Positions 1 to 9,099 of a stretch of 64,000 nucleotides of DNA are shown one piece after another. The first letter of the stretch is position 1; the number at the start of each line of letters is the position of its first letter. Source of the stretch: Aeoliella straminimaris (lineage in GTDB: Bacteria; Planctomycetota; Planctomycetia; Pirellulales; Lacipirellulaceae); NCBI RefSeq assembly GCF_024054565.1, contig NZ_JAMXLR010000033.1, positions 1 to 64,000 of the forward strand, read 5' to 3'. A program made the position numbers and the translations under genes. Under the pieces are notes generated by a model. That model was not told the DNA's origin. It ran no database searches and saw only the letters and a list, made by a program, of their open reading frames with translations.

Positions 1-294
1 CCATGCGTTAAGATTCTTGTGGGGTGCCAAGGCCGAATCCCGGCGAATGGCATGGCTCTTGAAGCCGTCTAAGTGAATGGGATCGACCGTAATACGATTA
101 ATGGTGCCGAAGTAGATCACATCGACCTGCTCGTGATACCGAATAGATGCTTGGAGCCCCCGCAAAATCATTCCACAAGTCTCTTGACAAAGGCTTCCTC
201 ATAGATGCCATTCGTCGTGACGACCTCTGCACGAATCCGGGATTGTCCGTTGAATGATCCATTGCCCCCACCAAGTTGGTAGACACAGGACTAT
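1..294 (-). pseudogene. Partial or broken coding sequence at left edge, unknown function
   Basis: Two overlapping minus-strand reading frames look like protein. The first runs from about 294 to a TGA at 168-170 (it contains IRAEVVTTNGIYEEAFVKRL). The second starts at an ATG (171-169) overlapping that TGA as ATGA, reads MILRGLQASIRYHEQVDVI and continues off the window. In-frame stops sit just upstream of the first part, so no complete N-terminus is visible. Either this is one gene with a single-base deletion near 170, or two translationally coupled genes. I recognise no family. Confidence is limited because the gene leaves the window. Confidence 0.35.
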
Positions 295-462
295 TAGCAC
301 ATGGAGCCAGCGGTTGTCCTAGGGCCGGGGACAACAACGGACTGCGGCGCCGGCCCTTCTGTCCGCACTTCATCCACTGAAAGCTATCGTGAAGCGGCCC
401 GCTCTGCCTCGGGCAGCTTGTACTATGCTTCGATAACAGCCGGCAGGGAAGCAGATGAGGGC

Positions 463-563
463 GGAATCTGCGTTAACTGCGCTCAATTCTGCGCCGCGGG
501 CCTTGAACGCTGGCGTTACCCTCTTGTTTTATGAGGATCGTACGAGTCCCTGGCGGACTCCGA
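463..563 (+). repeat. Repeat segment A, copy 1
   Basis: This stretch aligns almost without gaps with 46921-47020. Both share a GCGCCGCGGGC core and end in CGAGTCCCT followed by CGGACT. A short hairpin (CCTC pairing with GAGG) lies in the middle of both. It is not a tRNA: the apparent T-arm-like phrase lacks a proper stem and no other arms are present. It may be a remnant of a recombination or attachment sequence (inference). Confidence 0.5.
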
Positions 564-624
564 CCTTTAGCTTACTGATTATGAGTCAATCAGTGACCTC
601 GACAAATCCCGTGGAATACGGCGA

Positions 625-790
625 TTCTGAGCAGTGCGCAGCTCTGGGCGCAGCAGTTGGGAACGACCAAGGCCCGATCGCCCCCGATCTAGCCCTCGTT
701 GTTGATCAGTGGACAGAGTTGCCCGAGGCTGTACGTGCGGGGATCACAACTATGGTTCGGACATCGGTTGCGATGGCGCGAGAGGCTCAG
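625..790 (+). repeat. Repeat segment B, copy 1
   Basis: Translated on the plus strand this segment contains PDLALVVDQWTELPEAVRAG. The same peptide with a few changes (PDLALVVERWAELPEAVRAG) is encoded on the minus strand at 46807-46960. The similarity at both DNA and peptide level suggests a short coding module that is now a remnant in both places. Its orientation relative to segment A differs between the two sites. No function is assigned. Confidence 0.45.
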
Positions 791-960
791 TAGAGACTTG
801 CCGCCCCAGAGGCGCCGTCTCTACCTAGAGGATTACTCAATCAGCAAGCCTGTCAAACACTGGCGACCCGATGATGGTACCGATAGTGGCCTTTGGTGGG
901 CTAACAAGCGTCACCAACTTGACTACACTTTCCTGGCCCCGAACTGCCGTCGGTGAAAAC

Positions 961-1016
961 GACCGCTGCGCTTAAGGCCAAATCTTAAGTCCGCGAGGAT
1001 GATGCACCCGCCAGCA
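961..1016 (+). repeat. Dispersed repeat R (partial), upstream of sigma gene 1
   Basis: The segment has the order CCGCTGCGC, about 30 bases, then GATGATGCACCCGCC. The same order occurs at 18324-18436 and 30130-30246. The following bases to about 1075 (GTCGGTCGGT, CTCACCTCAG) also resemble those after the 30130 copy. The rest of 790-1150 holds nothing else I can support. Confidence 0.4.
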
Positions 1017-1154
1017 GGAAGAAAATCGCGAAATGTGCGTCGGTCGGTCTCACCTCAGTCAATTGCCGGTCCGCGAAACAAACCAAGAATGCCTGTAATC
1101 CTACACCTATTGCCGGGCTCTCAATGGACATCACGCCAGGCCCGAAAAGGTGGT

Positions 1155-1160
1155 TATAAT
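1155..1160 (+). promoter_or_regulatory. Putative -10 element, leaderless sigma gene 1
   Basis: TATAAT is followed by exactly 7 bases and then the ATG at 1168. A -10 box at this distance would start transcription at or next to the ATG, giving an mRNA with no 5' leader, and no Shine-Dalgarno sequence is present. The same spacing is found at 11514, 30341 and 46689. No convincing -35 hexamer is visible. Confidence 0.6.
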
Positions 1161-1167
1161 CGGCCTC

Positions 1168-1728
1168 ATGGCCGACGTCACTCAAATCTTGTCGCAGATC
1201 GAGCAGGGCAACCAAAGCGCTGCCGAGCAGCTGCTGCCGCTGGTCTACGATGAGTTGCGAAATCTGGCCGCCGCCAAGATGGCGCAGGAGAAGCCAGGGC
1301 AAACCTTGCAGGCAACGGCGCTGGTTCACGATGCGTACATTCGATTGGTGGATGGCAATCAGGATCAGCATTGGGAATCGCGCGGACACTTTTTCGCTGC
1401 AGCTGCTGAAGCCATGCGTCGAATCCTCGTGGATGCCGCGCGGAAGAAGCAAGCAATAAAGCATGGTGGCGATAGGAAGCGCGAACCCATATCGTCGATT
1501 TTACAGGAAGGTGTGGGTCCCAATACCAGTCTTCTGGATATTGATGAGGCTGTGGCCAAGCTCGAAGATACGCATCCGCTGGCGGCGAGTGTCGTAAAAC
1601 TGCGGTATTTCTGCGGAATGACCATTTCACAGACCGCGGAGTGCCTGGGCGTATCTCATGCAACTGTCGAACGGCACTGGACTTACGCGCGAGCTCGATT
1701 GCACGCTGAGTTGTTCAGCAACGAGTAG
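1168..1728 (+). CDS. ECF RNA polymerase sigma factor, kinase-associated type
   Basis: A 186-residue sigma-70 family protein of the planctomycete ECF type (PF07638/TIGR02999-like). Region 2 spans about residues 10-100 (LLPLVYDELRNLAA, ATALVHDAYIRLVD, FFAAAAEAMRRIL) and region 4 about 125-180 (VVKLRYFCGMTISQTAECLG, then a helix-turn-helix). It would direct core RNA polymerase to target promoters. ATG 1168 is chosen over GTG 1150 because MADVT is the conserved start of all copies here and TATAAT lies 7 bp before it. The kinase gene starts 92 bp downstream in the same direction, so the kinase probably controls this factor (inference from context). No anti-sigma gene is seen. Paralogues are at 11527 and 30354, with a truncated copy at 46702. 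Confidence 0.93.
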   Translation: MADVTQILSQIEQGNQSAAEQLLPLVYDELRNLAAAKMAQEKPGQTLQATALVHDAYIRLVDGNQDQHWESRGHFFAAAAEAMRRILVDAARKKQAIKHGGDRKREPISSILQEGVGPNTSLLDIDEAVAKLEDTHPLAASVVKLRYFCGMTISQTAECLGVSHATVERHWTYARARLHAELFSNE

Positions 1729-1820
1729 CGGGCGGTTGCCGACTGTTTTTTCTTTTCTCTCTTTTTCGATGAGGGACTTTCTAGCCCTAATTCGCATTGG
1801 TAGGTAGAGGATCAGTGACC

Positions 1821-4800
1821 ATGTCAGACTCATCTCCCAACGAAATCGAACTTTTCGCGGCCGCTGCAACCTTGCAGCCGGAGGAGAGGTCAGCGTACTT
1901 GGACGCTGCCTGTGGCGAGGACCAAGAGCTACGGTCTCGAATCTACGGCTACCTTGAGGCTCACGAACAAGCGGGCCCACTTGATGCAGTGCCGCCGGGG
2001 CTGGCGGCAACAATGCAGCAGTTTGCGACCCAGAATGAAATTGGCTCCCAAATCGGCCCTTACAAAATCCGCGAGCAAATTGGCGAAGGGGGCATGGGGG
2101 TGGTCTATGTGGCCGAACAGATGGAGCCGGTGCGACGCAAGGTCGCTCTGAAGATCATTAAGCCTGGCATGGGCAGCAGAGACGTGGTGGGCCGTTTCGA
2201 GAGTGAACGGCAAGCGCTCGCGATGATGGATCATCCCAGCATTGCCAAGGTGTATGACGGAGGCGCCACTGATTCTGGTCAACCCTATTTCGTCATGGAA
2301 CTGGTACCAGGTCTTTCGATCACGGACTACTGCAATGAGCAACGACTTTCCACTGAGGAGCGGCTGAAGCTATTCGCCCTGGTTTGCCGAGCGGTGCAAC
2401 ACGCCCATCAGAAGGGAGTGATTCATCGCGATCTGAAACCCTCAAATATTATTGTCTCGAGCATTGATGACGCACCGGCTCCCAAAGTCATTGATTTTGG
2501 CGTGGCGAAGGCAATCAGCCATGATCCGGCGAATCAGACTGTCTACACGCAACACGCGCAGATGATCGGCACGCCTCTCTACATGAGCCCCGAACAGGCG
2601 CAGCTAGGAGTGGTGGATGTCGACATTCGTAGTGATGTCTATTCGCTTGGAGTGCTGCTCTACGAATTGCTCACTGGCCGTACGCCGTTCGACAGCGATA
2701 CACTGAAGCAAGTTGGTTTCGACGAAATGCGTCGCATAATTCGCGAAGAAGATCCGAAGCGCCCGAGCGAGTTGGTTAGCACCCTCAACGACAAGGCTAT
2801 GTCGACGGTCACCAACAACCGGCAAACCGACCAAAATTGCCTGCGTACGAGTCTTCGCGGCGACCTTGATTGGGTTGTTTTGAAGGCGCTCGAAAAGGAC
2901 CGCAACCGGCGTTACCAGTCGGCCAGCGACATGGCCGCCGACGTTGAGCGGTTTCTGTTGAATCAGCCTATCGCAGCTCGGCCGCCCTCGGTGTCGTATC
3001 AATTGAAGAAGTATGCGCAGCGACATGCAGCACGGCTCGTTCCAGCTGCTGTGGTCGCAGGGGTCTTGTTGGTTGGGCTAGCCTTTGCAATTTCCGCAGC
3101 GATTCGCGAACGTGCAGAGAAGGACCAAATGTCGCTGGAGACAGCGCGCCGGCTTTACGTGACTCAGATGCAACAGGCAGCAGCAGCTTGGGAGGAAAAC
3201 GACTACGGCGCGCTCGAGTCTTTGCTCCAACGGACCACACCTCAGCCGGGGACCGACAAGTCTGACTTCCGCGGCTGGGAGTGGCGGTTCTTGAACCAGC
3301 AGGCGGGTCGTCCCTTCGTCGAAGCTCCGGACAGGTATATCTCACAGGCCGCTTGGCGACCGGGCAGTCACCAGATAGCGGTTTGCACGAAGGCTGCAGA
3401 CGGGGGGACATCAGTTGAGTTGTGGAACGTCAATAGCCATACCCCCAATCGCGAGATTACTGCGCTGCCTGAGACGAACTTGGGGCAGGTTTGCGGGTTG
3501 CGTTGGTCTCGCGATGGGGAGCGGCTTGCAATTGGCGACTATCAAGGCCGTGTTGTTGTCATATCGGTAGAGACCGGCGAGCGACTGTTTGATCGAAACG
3601 CTTTCGAAGCGGGCAGAGACGTGGGCCATGTGGAGGCGTTCGATCTCTCACCAGCGGGTGAGCGACTGGCAGTATCCAGTTTCAATGGGGATCACCGACT
3701 ATGGAGGATTGAAGAGCCAGAATTGCTTTTCGAGGCGCACGATGCAACTTGGCCGAACGTAAGCAGCGTTGCCTTTTCCCCTGATGGCAAAACAGTCGCG
3801 ATCGCTGCAAGGTTTGGTTCATTGCGTCTCTGGGACATTCAAACAGAAACTATTGTAAGAGAATTCGAGCAACTGGACCTGGGGAGTGAGAATTTAATCG
3901 CATGGAGCCCCAGCGGAGATTGCTTCGTGGTCACGGCGAATCGAGAAGTTGCTGTCTTTGACCCGAAGGAATCGGCTCCGGTGGCTAGATTTCCGCACCG
4001 CCCCGCGCGGAGTGTTGCGTGGATCGACGAGAACAGGCTGGCTTCGGCGGGCGCGGACCATGCGGTTCGGCTCTGGGACGTGTCGAGCGGGGTCGAGACA
4101 CGCACTCTCTATCTGGGCTCCGAACCGACCAACATCTTCGGCGTCAGCAGCGATGGCTCCTTGTTAGCCACGAAGACGCGAGGCCGATTGCGAGTCCTTC
4201 GTGTCGATGAGGCGGGCGGGCTCCAATCCTTGAATGCAACAGCTGAATCAACGACGGGTTGCCTGCATGTTCGGTGGAGTGCCAATGGTCGACTATTGGC
4301 CACTTCAACCAACGGGGGATCAATGCCAGAAGAGTGCAATCCAGTGGTTCGGGTTTTCGACCCCTACGGTGGAGTCGTGATGGAGCACGCCGTCGGTGCG
4401 AATCACTGGATTGCCTGGAGCAGCGACGATCTATTATCCGTATCTGACTCGCGCGGCAAGCTTTACTCGATCGACATCAAACGGCGTGAACTCGACGAGA
4501 TACGCACTTTGGCGACCAACTCTAAGCCCGATGGCGTGCTGCTGGCCTTGAACCCACAGCGGGGCGTCTTCGCAGCTTTTGGGGACACCTCCCAAGACGC
4601 CGCTCGTGACAAGCTGCTGATAAGGGAAATAAACACCTGTAAGCTCCTCGACGAGATTGACCTCGATCCTGGTTGGGGGCATAGCATGCAATGGAGCCCA
4701 GATCACCGCTACCTCGCTGTAGTCCACTCCATAGGGGGCTGGAGGCTCGGCATTCTCGTCTACGATCTTGACTCACGCGAGCATCGTCTTCGCGTACTGG

Positions 4801-5189
4801 ATAATACGGCTAGGCCGACTTCCGTTTCTTGGGACCCGACAAGTAGCGAGGTGGTGGTCGGTCGGTGGGACGGGATCGTTCAGCTATTCGACGCCAAGTC
4901 GCTCAGGTACCGAGTACAACTCCAAGGGCACCGCGGGCCGGTTTATTCGACAGCCTGGTCGCCGGACGGCACGCGTGTCGCGACTGGGAGCGGCGATGGG
5001 ACGCTGAGGATCTGGGACGCTAATCACGGGGATCATGTCGCCGTGTTCCATCTGCCAAACGAACCTAACATTTTATCAATCGACTGGTCACCGGATGGGC
5101 GGACGTTGGCCATCGGCGACAGCACGGGTGCGATCTACCTGCTTGAAGCCAGCGAAGGCAAAAACGGAGACGACACCACTCATAAGTGA
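1821..5189 (+). CDS. Membrane Ser/Thr protein kinase with C-terminal WD40 repeats
   Basis: A 1122-residue Hanks-type kinase. Residues 1-75 form the small helical N-domain seen before many planctomycete kinases. The kinase domain covers about 80-380: glycine loop GEGGMGVVY near 88-96, ATP-binding lysine in VALK (K111), HRDLKPSN with catalytic D204, and DFG at 225-227. One membrane helix lies near 407-426. The rest, from about 490, is a beta-propeller region with many WSPDG and LWD motifs typical of WD40. The kinase should be cytoplasmic and the propeller beyond the membrane. ATG 1821 is preferred to GTG 1797 because all three paralogues begin at this point of the N-domain and it has purine-rich sequence upstream. 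The partner sigma gene is 92 bp upstream; exported proteins follow. Substrate and ligand are not visible. Confidence 0.92.
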   Translation: MSDSSPNEIELFAAAATLQPEERSAYLDAACGEDQELRSRIYGYLEAHEQAGPLDAVPPGLAATMQQFATQNEIGSQIGPYKIREQIGEGGMGVVYVAEQMEPVRRKVALKIIKPGMGSRDVVGRFESERQALAMMDHPSIAKVYDGGATDSGQPYFVMELVPGLSITDYCNEQRLSTEERLKLFALVCRAVQHAHQKGVIHRDLKPSNIIVSSIDDAPAPKVIDFGVAKAISHDPANQTVYTQHAQMIGTPLYMSPEQAQLGVVDVDIRSDVYSLGVLLYELLTGRTPFDSDTLKQVGFDEMRRIIREEDPKRPSELVSTLNDKAMSTVTNNRQTDQNCLRTSLRGDLDWVVLKALEKDRNRRYQSASDMAADVERFLLNQPIAARPPSVSYQLKKYAQRHAARLVPAAVVAGVLLVGLAFAISAAIRERAEKDQMSLETARRLYVTQMQQAAAAWEENDYGALESLLQRTTPQPGTDKSDFRGWEWRFLNQQAGRPFVEAPDRYISQAAWRPGSHQIAVCTKAADGGTSVELWNVNSHTPNREITALPETNLGQVCGLRWSRDGERLAIGDYQGRVVVISVETGERLFDRNAFEAGRDVGHVEAFDLSPAGERLAVSSFNGDHRLWRIEEPELLFEAHDATWPNVSSVAFSPDGKTVAIAARFGSLRLWDIQTETIVREFEQLDLGSENLIAWSPSGDCFVVTANREVAVFDPKESAPVARFPHRPARSVAWIDENRLASAGADHAVRLWDVSSGVETRTLYLGSEPTNIFGVSSDGSLLATKTRGRLRVLRVDEAGGLQSLNATAESTTGCLHVRWSANGRLLATSTNGGSMPEECNPVVRVFDPYGGVVMEHAVGANHWIAWSSDDLLSVSDSRGKLYSIDIKRRELDEIRTLATNSKPDGVLLALNPQRGVFAAFGDTSQDAARDKLLIREINTCKLLDEIDLDPGWGHSMQWSPDHRYLAVVHSIGGWRLGILVYDLDSREHRLRVLDNTARPTSVSWDPTSSEVVVGRWDGIVQLFDAKSLRYRVQLQGHRGPVYSTAWSPDGTRVATGSGDGTLRIWDANHGDHVAVFHLPNEPNILSIDWSPDGRTLAIGDSTGAIYLLEASEGKNGDDTTHK

Positions 5190-5256
5190 ACGAATGACTG
5201 GCGGCCGCATTACGCGGAACGTCGGACTTCACGCTCATCGGGGGCGAGATGACCGA

Positions 5257-5303
5257 GCGCTCAGCCTGCGCGACCGGTCGAGTTATTTTACTTTTCAGCA
5301 GGC
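5257..5303 (+). promoter_or_regulatory. Conserved 5'-UTR hairpin element, copy 1
   Basis: Outer stem GCCTGC (5264-5269) pairs with GCAGGC (5298-5303). An alternative hairpin GCGC-7 nt-GCGC (5257-5271) would compete with it. Inside lie a small CGACC/GGTCG palindrome and an A/T-rich single strand. The 3' arm ends 19 nt before the ATG at 5323, with the ribosome-binding site in between. Copies at 15776 and 34120 have different bases but the same pairing and spacing. A cis-acting RNA controlling translation or termination is inferred. Confidence 0.5.
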
Positions 5304-5322
5304 CAAACGAGAGGAAAGGAAG

Positions 5323-5853
5323 ATGTTGCGAAATCCCTATGCCATCGTCGCGATCGTTACGGCCGCCTCACTGATGTCTTTACTGGTCGGCCAAATCTCG
5401 AAGGCCGGTCAGGTGAGCGGTGGCGGAGTCGTGATAGATCCCGATGACCCAAGTATCACCGGTCGTTTTGGGATAAGTGCGCAAAAATCGGCTGGCGGGA
5501 CAGCCAAGGGCGAGATTCAGTGGGTGAGAAAGATTGACGGCCAAATAAGCGCCATCTCTCATGTGAGAGTCGACTGCATACTATTGCTGGATTCGAATAC
5601 CGCGCTCGTCGGAGGCACAGTCGTACTCGACTCCGATCCCAGTTACATCGGCACCACTGCCATAGTAGGCATACGGGACAACGGCCAAGGACTGTCGGCG
5701 CTGCCCGACGAACGGACCTCGATCCTGTACAGTCTTGAGGCTGGATTTGAACTCGATTGCGACACCGTAGCCTTCTTAATCTCAAATGGAGTAATCGATG
5801 TGGAAGATTTCTTACAGCCCGTTAAATCGGGCAATTTCCAGGTGAGTCCTTAA
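5323..5853 (+). CDS. Small exported protein of unknown function
   Basis: 176 residues. The N-terminus (MLRNPYAIVAIVTAASLMSL) is a signal peptide or anchor, followed by a region rich in beta-type residues (GGGVVIDPDDPSITGRFG). I recognise no domain and see no PEP-CTERM tail. ATG 5323 follows a strong GAGGAAAGGA ribosome-binding site; longer upstream starts would lack one and would remove the signal peptide. The gene lies 133 bp after the WD40 kinase, directly behind the conserved hairpin element, and is followed by a DUF1559 gene. Position suggests it belongs to the set of surface proteins controlled by the sigma-kinase pair (inference). Confidence 0.7.
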   Translation: MLRNPYAIVAIVTAASLMSLLVGQISKAGQVSGGGVVIDPDDPSITGRFGISAQKSAGGTAKGEIQWVRKIDGQISAISHVRVDCILLLDSNTALVGGTVVLDSDPSYIGTTAIVGIRDNGQGLSALPDERTSILYSLEAGFELDCDTVAFLISNGVIDVEDFLQPVKSGNFQVSP

Positions 5854-5972
5854 TGCGGGGCACGCAACTAGTGCGTGTCCAGCGAGATTGAGTCTTGAGA
5901 ATTGACTTGTCAATTAGCAGAGACGTTGTTCGTTGAACGTTTCAAGCCCCCTATTCGCAGAGGAGCAAACCG

Positions 5973-6860
5973 ATGCGTAAAGCTTTCACACTCGTCGAAG
6001 TATTGGTGGCTATTGCCATTATCGGAGTGCTAGTGGCATTGCTCTTGCCTGCCGTTCAGGCCGCTCGCGAGTCGGCACGGCTATCCGAATGCAAGAACAA
6101 CCTCAAACAGATCGCGCTCAGTCAGCTCGATCCGGGCACGATGCCACCCGAGTGGCAAACCGCAGAAGGGACGTACTACGAGAGCACGGAGGTGCGTGCG
6201 GGCCGCTACCCAAAGTGCCCGTCCGCTCATCGATTGCGGGACACCGAGTACAAACCGGAACCCTATTTCAACGATACGGTCGGCGCGATGATGTCGTCTC
6301 CTGGCTATCAAGTCGATTTCAGCGATCAGCCCCAGGTGCAAAACTTTGGAAGTGACTACTCACCCACCTCAAAGATTCGCTTCTATGATCCTGCTTGTGG
6401 TGGAGGAATGAACGGTAACTTTTATGGCTGGTCCACCTATATTTCCGACTACAAAGGTTGGGAAAAACTCACAGATGGCCTTTCGACGACACTGATGTTT
6501 GTTGAGCGGGCTGGCCTCCCAACTTACTACGAAACGCTCCCACACCATGGATCGCATAATCGCGAACCAAATACTGACGTCGCCTTTGTGACCTTTTGGG
6601 GCGTATTCCAACCGCTGTCATGGGTCAATATTCCTTGGCGTCCCTCACAAGGCCTAGAAATCAATCGTGCAAACACCACGGAAATGTACAGTTTCCATCG
6701 AGGTATCTGTGTGGCGATGTGTGACGGGTCGGTACACTTCAAAGCGGAAGGCGTCGACCCGAGGGTGATGCTGGCGCTCTTCACCGCGCAGGGTGAAGAG
6801 ATTGTCTCCGGCGACAGGGCGAGTGGTGAGTGCGAGCCCAAGTGGACTCCGCGTTTCTGA
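5973..6860 (+). CDS. DUF1559 family protein with type IV pilin-like N-terminus
   Basis: 295 residues. It begins [20 protein letters not shown], the prepilin methylation and hydrophobic helix pattern, so it should be cut by a prepilin peptidase and anchored as a pseudopilin. The DUF1559 (PF07596) hallmark follows: [18 protein letters not shown], then near the end a His-x8-DGS segment ([15 protein letters not shown]). Such proteins are greatly expanded in planctomycetes; their exact role is unknown, with surface assembly or secretion proposed. GAGGAG lies 8-13 bp upstream of ATG 5973. It sits between two exported proteins of module 1. The protein is slightly short for the family because the middle domain is compact, but both ends are intact. 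Confidence 0.9.
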   Translation: MRKAFTLVEVLVAIAIIGVLVALLLPAVQAARESARLSECKNNLKQIALSQLDPGTMPPEWQTAEGTYYESTEVRAGRYPKCPSAHRLRDTEYKPEPYFNDTVGAMMSSPGYQVDFSDQPQVQNFGSDYSPTSKIRFYDPACGGGMNGNFYGWSTYISDYKGWEKLTDGLSTTLMFVERAGLPTYYETLPHHGSHNREPNTDVAFVTFWGVFQPLSWVNIPWRPSQGLEINRANTTEMYSFHRGICVAMCDGSVHFKAEGVDPRVMLALFTAQGEEIVSGDRASGECEPKWTPRF

Positions 6861-6983
6861 CGCGACTTGTCGCATCCTCTCCCTAAATGCCGCGTACGAC
6901 GCCCGCCGCCAGATCCTGCGTTCTGTACGCACCCACCATCGAATTATTCAAGTTTCCAATAGTCGAACATAGGGAATCGCGCC

Positions 6984-8996
6984 ATGTGCTATCTCATCTA
7001 CAAGCTAAGGCGAGGGATAAGCGTGGTTGCTATCTCAATGCCATTTCTCCTTTGGTCCACACAAGTCGCGAGCGCCGAAACGATACTTGTCGATGACTTC
7101 GATGGCGATCTCTCGGAGTGGACGCTGTTCGACACAACCGTCGGGCAAGACTGGGGGCCAGCGATCACGGAGATCAATGGGAAGGACGAACTCTGGCTGG
7201 CGAGTAGAAGGCCGATTCCAGCGAAAAAAATGGGGCTTGTGGGAGGTGTGTGGGATGCGGGAATTAGTGATTCGACATACACCAATGGCACCTATCGTGC
7301 GCGAGTACGGATCGAAGGTGAAAACACGCGTGCCGGCATCTCAATGCGGGTAACTGGGGCACTCGCGACGGGATTCAATACCTATAATTTTGAGGTGCAA
7401 CCAAGTCGGTTGTCGGGACGTATTGTAATCGCGAGACTCGAAGGCCTCGGCGCGGTGGATAGTGTACTGGCTAGCGAATCAATACCACTCGATGAAGAGA
7501 TTTTCCTGCAAGCGTCTGCGATAGGAGACCAGTTGGCGTTTAAAGTGTGGTCGGCCGACGAGACGGAGCCAGCAGAGCCGCAGCTCACATGGACAGACAG
7601 CGAGTATCCGACCGGCACGCTGGGCTTGTATGCGTACCGCGAGAGTGGCCAAGGCGGCGGATTTGTATTAGGTGGAGAGGTGTCAGCCGTATTCGACGAC
7701 CTCACCTTTACCACGCCAACTTCAACCGCGAGAATAATTCCCGAACCCGCAACGGCGTTGGTGCTAGTCGTAGCCATTGCTTTCGCATTCGTGTTACGGC
7801 AATTATCACGGCATCGATCATTCCGTACTTCCCTTGCAGTAGTCTCTCTCTGCCTTCTATTCAATCTCAATGCGAGGCAAGCTGCGTCGCAAGTCTCGTT
7901 GAACCTTGGCAGTTTCAACGTGAGCAGTACCGATCCAAACGCCGTTCCGAAGCCACTGCAGATCCCAGCAGGAAAGTACAATGCGTATTCGGTAACGCTC
8001 GACTTTTCGAGCGTGCAAGGCGATCCTTGGTCGGAAGAAGCCATCTGGGCTATTGCAGATGGCGCAGTTGGTGGGGTGCATACCACCGTTTATAACGATC
8101 CTGGAACGTCGGATTCTGCTAGACGTGACGGCCTGCCGGTTACACTACACTGGTCGGGAATGCTGGACTTGCCAATCACGGGAGCCACCGATCTGTCATT
8201 TGTGCCCTTTCAAACCGTAGAATTCAACGGAGTGACTTTTGTAGCTAATTGGGCTAACACCCTCTTGGAGCTAAGTTACGTCCAGCCTCCTGCGCTTCCG
8301 ACACTTACTGCTCACCTGGGAGTTGTGAGTGATCCCTTTGTGCCGTTTACTATCGATTCATTTGGATCCGAGTTTGATACAGAAATCGCTATCTATTCCG
8401 AGACCGGCAAGGTCATCCGGCACAACGACGACGCGAACGGCATCGAGCAAAGCGAGATCGATGTCTACAACGGACTTCCTCCAGGTGATTACGTTGCTGC
8501 ACTTGCGGGTTTCAATTCGATTTTCGAAGACGACTATGCAGTAATCTCTGGGACCTCTGGCGGTGGGTATAATGTGAGTTTGACGGGACACGCAATATCG
8601 GGGATCTTGCCGGCCGATGCGACGGCCTTCTTTGGGTTTTCCATTGCCGAAGTGACGCTGCCGGGCGACTACAACAACGACGGCACGGTCGATCTGGCGG
8701 ACTACACCGTCTGGCGGAACAATTTGGGTGCTAACTCGGGCACGTTGCTGAACGACCCCACCCCTGGCGTCATCGGCACCGCACAATACGCTACCTGGAA
8801 ATCCAATTTTGGTGCTACCTTGCCACCACCAGCATCGCCGTCCATCGCAACGGTCCCGGAGCCAAGTACTTCGATATTGCTTACACTGTTTGCTTTGGGG
8901 ATCTCCTATCGATGCCACGGGGCGAGACGCTGTTTAACGAGTAGGTTCCTCCCTGCGAACTCGCGGAGGAGTGTACACTGCTGCAAGTTTGCGTGA
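6984..8996 (+). CDS. Exported protein with two PEP-CTERM signals and a dockerin-like repeat (apparent fusion)
   Basis: 670 residues. A signal peptide (about 1-34, ending VASA) leads a beta-sandwich-like domain (FDGDLSEWTLFD onwards). A complete PEP-CTERM sorting signal with hydrophobic helix and basic end occurs in the middle (PEP at 253-255). A second signal-peptide-like stretch follows at about 281-302 (LAVVSLCLLFNLNARQAAS), then a second beta domain, a dockerin-like pair (GDYNNDGTVDLADY near 561; YATWKSNFG) and a second PEP-CTERM (VPEP at 624). So two exported proteins appear fused without a stop. A GTG at 7791 could start the second half alone, but no ribosome-binding site precedes it. 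PEP-CTERM proteins are processed by exosortase and retained at the surface. It is the last gene of module 1. Confidence 0.85.
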   Translation: MCYLIYKLRRGISVVAISMPFLLWSTQVASAETILVDDFDGDLSEWTLFDTTVGQDWGPAITEINGKDELWLASRRPIPAKKMGLVGGVWDAGISDSTYTNGTYRARVRIEGENTRAGISMRVTGALATGFNTYNFEVQPSRLSGRIVIARLEGLGAVDSVLASESIPLDEEIFLQASAIGDQLAFKVWSADETEPAEPQLTWTDSEYPTGTLGLYAYRESGQGGGFVLGGEVSAVFDDLTFTTPTSTARIIPEPATALVLVVAIAFAFVLRQLSRHRSFRTSLAVVSLCLLFNLNARQAASQVSLNLGSFNVSSTDPNAVPKPLQIPAGKYNAYSVTLDFSSVQGDPWSEEAIWAIADGAVGGVHTTVYNDPGTSDSARRDGLPVTLHWSGMLDLPITGATDLSFVPFQTVEFNGVTFVANWANTLLELSYVQPPALPTLTAHLGVVSDPFVPFTIDSFGSEFDTEIAIYSETGKVIRHNDDANGIEQSEIDVYNGLPPGDYVAALAGFNSIFEDDYAVISGTSGGGYNVSLTGHAISGILPADATAFFGFSIAEVTLPGDYNNDGTVDLADYTVWRNNLGANSGTLLNDPTPGVIGTAQYATWKSNFGATLPPPASPSIATVPEPSTSILLTLFALGISYRCHGARRCLTSRFLPANSRRSVHCCKFA

Positions 8997-9010
8997 GGTC
9001 CAACTCCGGT

Positions 9011-9088
9011 CGGGTGGACCACCCGACTTGAGTTAACAGAAGCTGCGAACTACAGAGGAGTCCTTCGAGATTGTCTACCGCTGCGCCT
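9011..9088 (+). repeat. Dispersed repeat R, end of module 1
   Basis: Begins CGGGTGGACCACCCGACTTG and ends CTTCGAGATTGTCTACCGCTGCGC in two blocks about 35 bp apart. The 18324-18436 copy shares both blocks nearly base for base; other relatives are at 23792, 30130 and 46445. It lies just after the last gene of module 1. No coding potential. Confidence 0.6.
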
Positions 9089-9099
9089 GGGCTTCACTT

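Noticed and set aside
455..793. 112-residue plus-strand protein
   Set aside because: The conserved part is confined to segment B; the N-terminal half is a reading of segment A with no ribosome-binding site.
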